11,808 nucleotides of DNA from JBOHPP01 sp050731755 (lineage in GTDB: Bacteria; Methylomirabilota; Methylomirabilia; Rokubacteriales; CSP1-6): the NCBI GenBank assembly GCA_050731755.1, contig JBOHPP010000165.1, positions 1 to 11,808 of the forward strand, written 5' to 3'. The number at the start of each line of letters is the position of its first letter. Position 1 is the stretch's first letter. Under the pieces are notes generated by a model, which was not told the DNA's origin, searched no databases, and worked only from the letters and a program-made list of their open reading frames with translations. Of this stretch, positions 1 to 6,608 are shown in pieces. The position numbers and the translations under genes are program-made.

Positions 1-2
1 TT

Positions 3-437
3 GATCGTGTCGCGATCAGGTTGGAGTTGGATCTTGAAATTGAATTACGTCGCGTCGACTTCGCGATGACAAGGACGGCACAAAATGGTATCAAGGTCCC
101 ACTGATCTTCATCGAATCTGAAAATGCCCCAGAGAGCGCTGTCAGAGAGGTCCGAACGTTGTGCTGCCTCGCGACGCCGGTTAAGGTCCTGATGACGGTA
201 GCCCAGTGGGATGAAACGCCTGGCGTGTGGAAGCGGCCGAAGCGATCGCATCTCATCGAACGATGGACCCCGATCGTCAAGGCATTCGCAGAAGTCTGCC
301 CCTTCCCAGGCGTCCTTGGGATCATTATCGGCGAATGGATTGAGCCGAACGGGCCTCTCAAATTCTACTCCCTGGAGTTTGAACCCTCAGGAGCGCTTCG
401 TGACCAAGAGTGTCTGGTTGTACGAAATGTGAGCTGA
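3..437 (+). CDS. Hypothetical protein, C-terminal part (5' end outside window)
   Basis: The frame is open from the first bases of the window to a TGA at 435-437, so 144 residues are visible and the gene probably begins upstream. The only in-frame start candidate inside the window is the TTG at 21, which has no spaced Shine-Dalgarno sequence. I do not recognise the family. The visible protein runs strand-like (LELDLEIELRRVDF), then PLIFIESEN, a helix (SAVREVRTLCCL) and another strand (PVKVLMTV), followed by a Trp-rich C-terminal half. A strand ending in E-x-E-N before a helix recalls PD-(D/E)XK nuclease-like folds, but that is a guess from pattern only. Base composition is clearly less GC-rich than the following genes. 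It is separated from the downstream operon by 49 bases and is probably not functionally tied to it. Confidence 0.6.
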   Translation, partial: DRVAIRLELDLEIELRRVDFAMTRTAQNGIKVPLIFIESENAPESAVREVRTLCCLATPVKVLMTVAQWDETPGVWKRPKRSHLIERWTPIVKAFAEVCPFPGVLGIIIGEWIEPNGPLKFYSLEFEPSGALRDQECLVVRNVS

Positions 438-473
438 TGCCCGGCCAACTCAAGGACACTGATTCTCGAGTTC

Positions 474-480
474 AGGAGAG
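474..480 (+). promoter_or_regulatory. Ribosome binding site of the LLM oxidoreductase
   Basis: AGGAGAG lies six bases before a GTG at 487. This strong Shine-Dalgarno match fixes the GTG as the start of the first gene of the three-gene operon. Confidence 0.75.
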
Positions 481-486
481 CGCACC

Positions 487-1503
487 GTGAAGCTCGACGT
501 CGGCATGCTGACCCACAATCTCACGTCCATCCCCGCCTACGCCCGCAAGGTGGAGGCGATGGGCTTCGACTGCTTCTGGTCTTCGGAGACCCAGCACGAT
601 CCCTTCCTGCCGTTGGCCGTGGCCGCCACCGTGACGTCGCGGGTGAAGCTCGGCACCGCCATTGCCGTGGCGTTTCCGCGGAGCCCGATGGTCACCGCCC
701 ACATCGCCTGGGATCTGCAGAAGGCCTCGGCGGGGCGTTTCATCCTGGGCCTCGGCTCCCAGGTCAAGGGTCACAACGAGCGGCGGTTCTCGGTGAAGTT
801 CGAATCGCCGGCGCCGAAGATGCGGGAGATCGTGCTGGCGCTCCGGGCGATCTGGGATTGCTGGCAGAACGGGACCACGCTCAACTTCAAGGGCCAGTTC
901 TACCGCTTCGACCTCATGACGCCGTTCTTCAACCCTGGCCCCATCGGACACCCGAAGATCCCCGTGTACATCGCCGCCGTCAACGCCGCCATGTGCCGCA
1001 TGGCCGGCGAGGTATGCGAAGGCCTGCACGTGCACCCCTTCAACAGCCCGAAGTACCTGCGCGAGTACGTCCAACCCGCCGTCGACGAGGGCCTTGGCAC
1101 GGGGGGCCGGACGCGCCGGGACTTCACCTATGCTACCGCGACGTTCGTCGCCATCGGCGACACCGAGGAGGAGCGCCGGCGCGCACGGCAGGCCGTGCGA
1201 CAGCAGATCGCCTTCTATGCCTCGACGCGGACGTACGAGCCCGTCCTGGCCGCCCACGGTTGGCAGGACCTGGTGCCCCACCTGCACCGGAAGTCGGTGG
1301 AGGGCGACTGGACGGGCATGGCCGACCTCATTACCGACGAGATGGTCGACACCTACGCCGTGACCGGCTCCTACGACACGATCGCGGCGCGGATCCAGGA
1401 GCGATACGCCGGCCTGCTCGACCGCACGGCTTTTTATCAGCCGCACCAGCCCGGCCTCGACGATCCCCGCCTGCCCCGCGTGGTCAAAGAGTTCAACGGC
1501 TAA
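487..1503 (+). CDS. LLM-class F420-dependent oxidoreductase (TIGR03617-like)
   Basis: This 338-residue protein has the luciferase-like monooxygenase (LLM) TIM-barrel pattern: MKLDVGMLTHNL at the N-terminus, FDCFWSSETQHDPF near 27-40, VKLGTAIAVAFPRSP near 53-67, and the family signature LGLGSQVKGHNERRF at 87-101. That signature is typical of the MSMEG_2256/TIGR03617 subgroup, whose members are thought to use reduced coenzyme F420 rather than FMN. Substrates of the subgroup are mostly unknown, so none is assigned. The protein is probably cytosolic; no signal peptide or membrane segment is seen. Start is GTG with AGGAGAG upstream. It is followed after 12 bases by a CCR-family reductase and then an MDR dehydrogenase, so the three are likely co-transcribed and may act on one acyl-CoA or alcohol/aldehyde substrate chain. 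Family certain; cofactor probable; substrate unknown. Confidence 0.9.
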   Translation: MKLDVGMLTHNLTSIPAYARKVEAMGFDCFWSSETQHDPFLPLAVAATVTSRVKLGTAIAVAFPRSPMVTAHIAWDLQKASAGRFILGLGSQVKGHNERRFSVKFESPAPKMREIVLALRAIWDCWQNGTTLNFKGQFYRFDLMTPFFNPGPIGHPKIPVYIAAVNAAMCRMAGEVCEGLHVHPFNSPKYLREYVQPAVDEGLGTGGRTRRDFTYATATFVAIGDTEEERRRARQAVRQQIAFYASTRTYEPVLAAHGWQDLVPHLHRKSVEGDWTGMADLITDEMVDTYAVTGSYDTIAARIQERYAGLLDRTAFYQPHQPGLDDPRLPRVVKEFNG

Positions 1504-1515
1504 CCGGAGAGTGCC

Positions 1516-2757
1516 ATGAAAGATCTCTACGACCTCGGCGAGCGGCCGCCGCTCGGCCAGACGCCGGCGCGGATGCACGCCTACGTGGTGCGCCAGAACC
1601 GCTTCGGCGAGCCTCGTGACGCCTGGCGCCGCGAGGTCATTCCCACGCCGGCGATCGGCGCCGACGAGGTGCTGATCTACGTGATGGCCTCGGGAATCAA
1701 CTACAACAACGTGTGGGCGGCGCTGGGGACGCCGGTGGACGTTATCGCCGAGCGCCAGCGGCTCGGTGAGCCCGAAGACTTCCACGCCGGCGGGAGCGAC
1801 TGCTCGGGCATCGTGTGGGCGGTCGGACCCAACGTCACGAACGTGAAGGTGGGCGACGAGATCGTCGTGCACAGCGGCTGGTGGCGGCCGGACGACCCGT
1901 GGGTCCGGTCGGGCCAGGACCCGATGCTGGCCGAGAGCACGCGCATCTGGGGCTACCAGACCAACTACGGCTCGTACTGCCAGTTCGCCCGGGCCCAGGC
2001 CCATCAGTGCCTGCCCAAGCCCAGGCGGCTGACCTGGGAGGCGGCGGGGTGCTTCCTGCTGTGTGCCTCCACAGCCTGGCGGATGCTCATGGGCTGGCCG
2101 CCGCACGTGGTCGAGCTGGGCGACGTGGTCCTGGTCTGGGGCGCCGCCGGCGGGCTGGGCAGCATGGCGCTCGAGATCACCCGGGCGCGAGGTGGGCGGG
2201 CTGTCGCGGTGATCTCCGACGAGGCCAAGCGCAAGTTCTGTCTCGAGCACGGCGCCGTCGGCGTGATCAACCGCACGGAGTTCAGTCACTGGGGGCCCCT
2301 GCCCGACACCAAGGACGCGAAGGCGTATGGCGAGTGGGTCAAGGGTGCGCGGGCCTTCGGCAAAGCGCTTTGGGACGCCCTGGGCGAGCGTGTCAGTCCC
2401 AAGATCGTCTTCGAGCATCCCGGAGAGTCGACGCTGCCGACCTCGGGCTTCGCCTGCGCCACCGGCGGCATGGTCGTCATCTGCGCCGGCACCACCGGCT
2501 ACAACGTGACGATGGATCTGCGCTACCACTGGATGCGTCAGAAGCGCTTCCAGGGCAGCCACCTCTCCAACGACGAGCAGGCGGCGGCCGTGACGCGCCT
2601 CGTCGCCGACGGCAAGGTCGACCCGGCGCTGAGCGGGACCTATGGCTTCGACGACATTCCCGAGTGCCACCAGCTCATGCGCGAGAACCGGCATCCCTAC
2701 GGCAACATGGCCGTGCTGGTGAACGCGCGGGAGGCCGGGCAGGGCCGCTCGGCATGA
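1516..2757 (+). CDS. ccr: Crotonyl-CoA carboxylase/reductase family protein (MDR superfamily)
   Basis: The 413-residue protein matches CCR/enoyl-CoA carboxylase-reductases along its whole length: KDLYDLGERPPLG at the N-terminus, SGINYNNVWAALG (59-71), GGSDCSGIVWAVG (92-104), RIWGYQTNYGS (143-153), the nucleotide loop VWGAAGGLGSM (207-217), VFEHPGES (298-305), GGMVVICAGTTGYN (317-330) and QGSHLSN (346-352). Classical members reductively carboxylate crotonyl-CoA to ethylmalonyl-CoA with NADPH and CO2. Of the CO2-pocket residues known from the Kitasatospora enzyme (Asn81, Phe170, Glu171, His365), Asn (62/64) and His349 appear kept, but Phe-Glu reads Tyr147-Gln148. The Glu-to-Gln change raises the possibility of a plain enoyl-CoA reductase. 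GGAGAG at 1506-1511 supports the ATG. Its stop overlaps the next start (ATGA). No other ethylmalonyl-CoA pathway genes are visible. The symbol denotes family, not proven activity. Confidence 0.88.
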   Translation: MKDLYDLGERPPLGQTPARMHAYVVRQNRFGEPRDAWRREVIPTPAIGADEVLIYVMASGINYNNVWAALGTPVDVIAERQRLGEPEDFHAGGSDCSGIVWAVGPNVTNVKVGDEIVVHSGWWRPDDPWVRSGQDPMLAESTRIWGYQTNYGSYCQFARAQAHQCLPKPRRLTWEAAGCFLLCASTAWRMLMGWPPHVVELGDVVLVWGAAGGLGSMALEITRARGGRAVAVISDEAKRKFCLEHGAVGVINRTEFSHWGPLPDTKDAKAYGEWVKGARAFGKALWDALGERVSPKIVFEHPGESTLPTSGFACATGGMVVICAGTTGYNVTMDLRYHWMRQKRFQGSHLSNDEQAAAVTRLVADGKVDPALSGTYGFDDIPECHQLMRENRHPYGNMAVLVNAREAGQGRSA

Positions 2758-3782
2758 AGGCTCTGGCCTTCACGGAGTTCGGGGGCCCCGACAAGCTCGC
2801 GCTGAGAGACGTCCCCGACCCCGTGGCCGGCCCCGGGGAGATCGTGATTCGCGTGCGGGCCTGCGCGCTGAACCACCTCGACATCTTCGTGCGCGAGGGC
2901 ATCCCCGCGCTGAGAACGCCGCTGCCGTTCTGGACGGGATGCGACATCGCCGGCGACGTCGCCGCCCTGGGCTCCGACGTGCGGGAGGTGCGGGTGGGCG
3001 AGCGGGTGGTGGTCAATCCAAGCCTTTCTTGCGGCCGCTGCGAGTTCTGTCGGCAGGGCGAGGACTGCCTGTGCGTGCAGTACGGCCTCATCGGCGAGCA
3101 CGTGCCCGGCGGCCTCGCCGAGTACGTCAAGGTGCCGGCCGCCAACGCGCTGCGGCTGCCCGACCACATCTCTTACGAGGACGGCGCGTCGTTCGTGCTC
3201 ACCAACATGACGGCCTGGCGCATGGTGGTCAATCAGGGCCAGGTGCGCCCGGGCCAGGACGTGCTCATCCTGGGTGTGGGTGGCGGCGTGTCCTCGGCGG
3301 CGGTGCAGATCGCCAAGCTTTGCGGCGCGCGAGTCTGGGTCACCTCGTCGAGCGACGCCAAGCTCGAGCGGGCGCGCCAGATCGGCGCCGACGTGGGCAT
3401 CAACTACGCCCGGGAGGACTGGGCGAAGGTCGTGTACGAGAAGACAGGCCGGCGCGGCGTGGACGCCGTCATCGAGAACGTCGGCGCGGCCACCTGGAAG
3501 CAATCGCTGCGCGCGCTGCGCAAGGGCGGCCGCCTGATCACGTGTGGCGCGACGAGCGGGCCCATCGGCGAGACGGACATCCGGGTCGTCTTCTGGAACC
3601 AGCTGCACATCATCGGCTCCACCATGGCGAACCGGAAGGAGTTCCACGACGTCATGGGGCTGTTCTTCGAGGGTCGGCTCAAGGCCATCGTCGACGAGGT
3701 CGTGCCGCTCAAGGACGGCGCCGCCGCCCAGCAGCGCTTGGCCGAAGGCAAGCAGTTCGGGAAGATCGTCCTGCGGGTCTAG
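2754..3782 (+). CDS. Zinc-binding MDR alcohol dehydrogenase / quinone-oxidoreductase-like protein
   Basis: This 342-residue medium-chain dehydrogenase/reductase starts at the ATG that overlaps the upstream stop by four bases (ATGA), indicating translational coupling. The N-terminal GroES-like domain carries the structural-zinc lobe CGRCEFCRQGEDCLC (93-107; ligands Cys93, 96, 99, 107). The Rossmann domain follows with LILGVGGGVSSAAVQIAK (171-188), and the C-terminus ends FGKIVLRV. At the usual catalytic-zinc positions I read ALNHLD (38-43) and TGCDIAG (61-67) instead of a Cys and a GHE motif, so catalytic zinc may be absent. Related structural-zinc MDR proteins include archaeal acryloyl-CoA reductases, which would suit a place beside a CCR homologue, but general alcohol or quinone reductase activity is equally possible. 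The stop shares a CTAG with the opposing gene. Confidence 0.88.
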   Translation: MKALAFTEFGGPDKLALRDVPDPVAGPGEIVIRVRACALNHLDIFVREGIPALRTPLPFWTGCDIAGDVAALGSDVREVRVGERVVVNPSLSCGRCEFCRQGEDCLCVQYGLIGEHVPGGLAEYVKVPAANALRLPDHISYEDGASFVLTNMTAWRMVVNQGQVRPGQDVLILGVGGGVSSAAVQIAKLCGARVWVTSSSDAKLERARQIGADVGINYAREDWAKVVYEKTGRRGVDAVIENVGAATWKQSLRALRKGGRLITCGATSGPIGETDIRVVFWNQLHIIGSTMANRKEFHDVMGLFFEGRLKAIVDEVVPLKDGAAAQQRLAEGKQFGKIVLRV

Positions 3783-4738
3783 TCGCGGCCGCGGCGCTCG
3801 GGCCGCTCAGCGCGCTCGCGCCGCCCGCTTCGTTCCGGACGCTCGCTGCGCTCACGACGCTCGATCCGCTCGCCGCGCTCGATCCGCTCTGGCCTGTCTC
3901 GGCGTTCGAGCACGGCCGGAGGCGCGATGCGAGCGTTCACCTCGGGTGCCCGCGGCACTTCGACGACGTCGGGAACCCGAGGCGCCGGGGCCATGGAGAT
4001 CGAGGTCGCCTCGGACGGCTCTCCTGGGGGCCGAAGCGGCTCGACGCGCTCGAACCGCGCGGCGGGGGGCGCTTCTGGCGCGAGTGGAATTGCGCCCGAC
4101 GCGCTTGGCGCGGCCTCCCGAGGCACCGGCCGACCGATCGGCTGCGTCACGCGCGGTGGAAAGAGGTGGGGGCTCGGTGTCGAGGGTGTGCTCGAGACCA
4201 GCGCTTCACTCTGCAGCATCTCCAGGGTCGGCACGCTCACATGAGCGCGGACCAGGTCGCCGTCGCGGACCGTCACCGATGCGTCCTGGGGCCGGCCGGC
4301 ATCCACGGGCGTCGGCCGTTGCGCGACAGCGGGGCGGGCCGAGGGACCCGCGCTCGGTTCGGCTCTCCATGCCTGGGAGTCCAGGCGGCCACGCGTGGGA
4401 ACCAGCGTCTGCAGCCTGTCGGCCGCGTCGCCGAGTCTCTGCAGCGTGGAGACCAGGTCGTTGACACGTCCATGCAGCGTCTGGAAGCGACCGTCGACGG
4501 CGGCCGACGCGCGAGAGGACGCCAGCAAGCCGACGACGGCGGCGATGGCGGCCAGCCCGAAGCTGAGCCCGGCCAACCCCTGGCCCAGACGCGCGATCGA
4601 CCGTCGACGCCGGACGGCCGAGGGTTGTCCGTCGTCGGGCGTGAACCCATAGGCGTACGTCAACAGGCAGACGGTCAGCGCTCCCACGACGCCCGCGACT
4701 ATGGCGGCGACGAGTGCGTAGTGTGCAGTGGTGTGCAT
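3779..4738 (-). CDS. Two-helix membrane protein with coiled coil, Pro-rich region and Arg/Glu-rich tail
   Basis: Family not recognised. From the ATG at 4738 the protein has 319 residues. The same frame is open to a TTG at 4768, but the ATG aligns with the upstream paralog. TM1 is about 7-29, a basic loop has RRRR at 43-46, and TM2 is about 53-73. By the positive-inside rule the loop is cytoplasmic and both ends periplasmic. A short amphipathic coil (78-113) follows, then a Pro/Ala-rich stretch (about 117-285) and a low-complexity Arg/Glu tail (288-319, with repeats such as IERGERIERRERSER). The first 75 residues resemble those of the gene immediately upstream (AHxAL, VRRRR, RLG), so the pair is a tandem duplication. 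It ends in a CTAG shared with the converging MDR gene. A periplasm-spanning or scaffold role is inference. Confidence 0.72.
   Translation of the reverse strand: MHTTAHYALVAAIVAGVVGALTVCLLTYAYGFTPDDGQPSAVRRRRSIARLGQGLAGLSFGLAAIAAVVGLLASSRASAAVDGRFQTLHGRVNDLVSTLQRLGDAADRLQTLVPTRGRLDSQAWRAEPSAGPSARPAVAQRPTPVDAGRPQDASVTVRDGDLVRAHVSVPTLEMLQSEALVSSTPSTPSPHLFPPRVTQPIGRPVPREAAPSASGAIPLAPEAPPAARFERVEPLRPPGEPSEATSISMAPAPRVPDVVEVPRAPEVNARIAPPAVLERRDRPERIERGERIERRERSERPERSGRRERAERPERRGRD
3858..3889. repeat. 14-bp direct repeat encoding part of the Arg/Glu tail
   Basis: CGCTCGATCCGCTC occurs at 3858-3871 and again at 3876-3889, 18 bases apart, inside a wider run of CGCTC-rich units (about 3783-3915). On the minus strand it encodes the tandem IERGER/IERRER units at the C-terminus of the long membrane protein. 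Such repeats can change length by slippage. Confidence 0.6.
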
Positions 4739-4769
4739 TCGGTCGACGTTGTCGGACTGGAGCAGCAAT

Positions 4770-4790
4770 CGCTGAGCCAGTGACTCAGCG
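4770..4790 (-). other. Inverted repeat between the two paralogs
   Basis: CGCTGAG at 4770-4776 and CTCAGCG at 4784-4790 form a perfect 7-bp stem with a 7-base loop. It covers the stop codon of the upstream paralog (4785-4787) and sits about 30 bases before the ATG of the next gene. No U-run follows on the minus strand, so it does not look like a simple intrinsic terminator. It could be an mRNA-processing or translation-modulating hairpin, or chance. Confidence 0.45.
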
Positions 4791-5207
4791 GGGCGAGGCG
4801 GCGGGCTTGTCGGCGGAGGATCGTATGGACGTGGAGACGGCGTCGTCGGCCTCGACCCGGCGCACGAGCGTCTCGACCGACGCGGCGATTCGCTGGACGA
4901 GCGTCTCGACGGCGCTCACCCGCGTGTCGAGCGCGCGGATCTCCTCATCGAGGCGACCGGCGTCGCCCGGCCGGGGGCCGCTCTGGCGTGACATGACGAC
5001 GGTGGCCAGCACGGCGGTGGCGGCGAAGCAGGCCGCGGCTACTGTGTGACCCAGGCGGAGAACGAACCGGCGCCGGCGGACCACGTCCGGCGCCTCATCG
5101 TCGGATGGTGCGGTGGCGTCCAGGAAGAGGAGGAGGGTGAGGACGATGCCGCCAAGCGCGCTGGCCACGACGCTGGCCGTGAGCGCATGGTGAGCAAACA
5201 GGTTCAT
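4785..5207 (-). CDS. Small two-helix membrane protein with periplasmic coiled coil
   Basis: Family not recognised. From the ATG at 5207 the protein has 140 residues; an alternative in-frame ATG at 5228 would add seven (MTQANIA). I prefer 5207 because MNLFAHHAL then lines up with MHTTAHYAL of the downstream paralog, although neither start has a strong Shine-Dalgarno sequence. TM1 is about 7-30, a basic loop has VRRRR at 43-47, TM2 is about 54-72, and a regular heptad coiled coil follows at 85-119 (RLDEEIRALDTRV and on), then a short Ser/Ala-rich end. The topology should place the coil in the periplasm. It lacks the long Pro-rich tail of its neighbour. It lies downstream of a beta-barrel gene on the same strand, which suggests an envelope function; hetero-oligomerisation with the paralog through the coils is plausible but unproven. 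Confidence 0.72.
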   Translation of the reverse strand: MNLFAHHALTASVVASALGGIVLTLLLFLDATAPSDDEAPDVVRRRRFVLRLGHTVAAACFAATAVLATVVMSRQSGPRPGDAGRLDEEIRALDTRVSAVETLVQRIAASVETLVRRVEADDAVSTSIRSSADKPAASPR

Positions 5208-5264
5208 AGCGATGTTCGCCTGCGTCATTCCAAGCGCAAGAACCGGGCCAGAGCGGAAGCGCCC

Positions 5265-6062
5265 TCACCAGCGTCCGAAGCGGTAGGACAGCTCGACGCC
5301 GAGGCCGAAGTCGGGACTGCCGTCGCTGAGCCCGACGAGGAGGTAGGGACTCAGCCGCATCACCGGCAAGAGCTTCACCGTGACGATGCCGAGCACTTCC
5401 AGGGGATCGTCATTGCCGGACAAGAGGGCGCGGCGCCAGTCGAGGAGCAGGCTCCCCGTGACGGTCTCGGTGACGTCCATGCCCGCCCCCACGCTGGCCG
5501 CCGGGCGGTCCCGGAAGTTCGTGTCGGGTGGATCACCCATGAAGGTGTAGCCGGCGTCTCCGAAGATGAAGACCCTGCCGAACTGCTTGTCCCACTCCAC
5601 GCCGAAGCCGCCGTCCGGCTTGCCCGTGCCCAGGCCGCGGTCTTCGTCGGCCGTGGGGAGCTTGAGCTTCACGAACGGCGTCAGCGACGGCACCCACGAG
5701 TCTGGACCGCGATCGTCGACCAGAAAGTAGCGAAACTTGAGGATCGTGTCGCCGATGCCCGACGCGGTTTCCCGACCGTCCTGGGTCTCGTCGGTCACCT
5801 GGGGCGTGCCGTCCACGAGCGAGACCCCCTGCGGAGCGTCGAGAGAAACGAAGGAGCCGGTCACGGCGACGTCGAAGCGCTCGCCGAGGTAGCGGAGCGT
5901 GACGGGCGCGTAGAGGCTGTGGGTCGTTTCCCGACTACCGAAGTCCCCCTGTTCGTACGTCGCGCCCAGCTTGAGTTGGAAGTGCTCCCGCTCGGCCCGG
6001 GCCGCGAGTGGCGCGCAGGCGAGGAAGGACAGAAAGGCGCCGCCGATGACCGCCGGGCGCAA
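5265..6062 (-). CDS. Outer-membrane beta-barrel protein (Phenol_MetA_deg/transporter-like)
   Basis: The protein has 265 residues from a TTG at 6062, 11 bases after the stop of the upstream membrane gene. No ATG or GTG gives a better start: the open frame further upstream runs through the neighbouring coding sequence and lacks a signal peptide. From TTG the N-terminus is a clear Sec signal, MRPAVIGGAFLSFLACAPLA, with a likely cut after ARA (23). The mature part alternates as in a barrel and carries the Phenol_MetA_deg-like core SGIGDTILKFRYFL (101-114), then FVKLKLPTADEDRGLGTGKP (130-149) and FGDAGYTFMGD (167-177). It ends in the aromatic beta-signal-like VELSYRFGRW. Members of this family are predicted outer-membrane transporters or porins, often near aromatic catabolism genes, with unproven substrates. 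It is likely co-transcribed with its neighbours on both sides. Confidence 0.8.
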   Translation of the reverse strand: MRPAVIGGAFLSFLACAPLAARAEREHFQLKLGATYEQGDFGSRETTHSLYAPVTLRYLGERFDVAVTGSFVSLDAPQGVSLVDGTPQVTDETQDGRETASGIGDTILKFRYFLVDDRGPDSWVPSLTPFVKLKLPTADEDRGLGTGKPDGGFGVEWDKQFGRVFIFGDAGYTFMGDPPDTNFRDRPAASVGAGMDVTETVTGSLLLDWRRALLSGNDDPLEVLGIVTVKLLPVMRLSPYLLVGLSDGSPDFGLGVELSYRFGRW

Positions 6063-6073
6063 GCGCCGGCGGC

Positions 6074-6604
6074 TTACGGATTGACCTGGAGGCGCGGGTG
6101 GCGAAGACGAAAGTAGCCGGCCATCGCGGCGGCGGCCAGCAGGTTGGCGACGAACACCGCCGGCCACGTCAGGACCTTCAGGATCGGCGCGGCGAACAGC
6201 ATCGCTGCCACCGTGAACCCGAACTCGAAGATCACGAACAGCAGCAGGATGCCGAAGCCGATGCTGGGATTGCGCTCGGCCATCGCCAGCAGGCGGGAGA
6301 CCAGGCCGCCCATGACTGCGAAGGCCATGCCGTGCACCCACGTGAACATCAGCACCATGTCGAGCGATATAGGCAGCGTCTCCAGGGACGTCAGCGCGGC
6401 GCCGCGCCGGAACAGCGCGGTCCCGAGCACCGTCGGCGTGTAGAGCGGACGGCCGTTGATTGCGTCGATGACAAGGAACCAGAGCGCCACCGTGCCGGCG
6501 CCGATGACGCCGGCGATGAAGCCCTCCTGGTACAGGCGCGCGGTGTCGAACGGGGGAGCAGCGGAGACGGCGGGAGTCGCGTCGGTCTGAGCGGTCATCG
6601 TCAC
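6074..6604 (-). CDS. Four-helix inner-membrane protein, unknown function
   Basis: The 176-residue protein has a short hydrophilic N-terminus and four predicted membrane segments at about 27-47, 80-105, 115-139 and 142-164, ending in a basic RLRHPRL tail. I do not recognise a named family and see no catalytic motif. Translation probably starts at GTG 6604, four bases after the Shine-Dalgarno AAAGGAG (6609-6615). The ATG at 6598, two codons in, is ten bases from it and is a fair alternative. The gene has a candidate sigma70-type promoter upstream (6662-6690), so it may head a four-gene envelope transcript with the beta-barrel protein and the two paralogous coiled-coil membrane proteins. The downstream barrel gene starts 11 bases after its stop. 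Confidence 0.75.
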   Translation of the reverse strand: MTMTAQTDATPAVSAAPPFDTARLYQEGFIAGVIGAGTVALWFLVIDAINGRPLYTPTVLGTALFRRGAALTSLETLPISLDMVLMFTWVHGMAFAVMGGLVSRLLAMAERNPSIGFGILLLFVIFEFGFTVAAMLFAAPILKVLTWPAVFVANLLAAAAMAGYFRLRHPRLQVNP

Positions 6605-6608
6605 CCAA

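Noticed and set aside
472..2694. 740-codon open frame on the minus strand opposite the LLM and CCR genes
   Set aside because: Its protein has a His/Arg/Gly/Val-rich composition with no family pattern, while the plus strand encodes two clearly recognisable enzymes. It is an artefact of high GC at third positions.
2939..4783. 614-codon plus-strand frame across the MDR gene and the opposing membrane gene
   Set aside because: Arg-rich shadow translation crossing two real genes on different strands; no domain pattern.
5046..6116. 356-codon plus-strand frame opposite the beta-barrel gene
   Set aside because: The minus strand encodes a signal peptide, barrel core motifs and a C-terminal aromatic residue; the plus frame has none.
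6063..6608. N-terminal extension of the beta-barrel reading frame up to 6608
   Set aside because: This part overlaps the four-helix membrane gene in another frame and would bury the Sec signal peptide; TTG 6062 is a better start.
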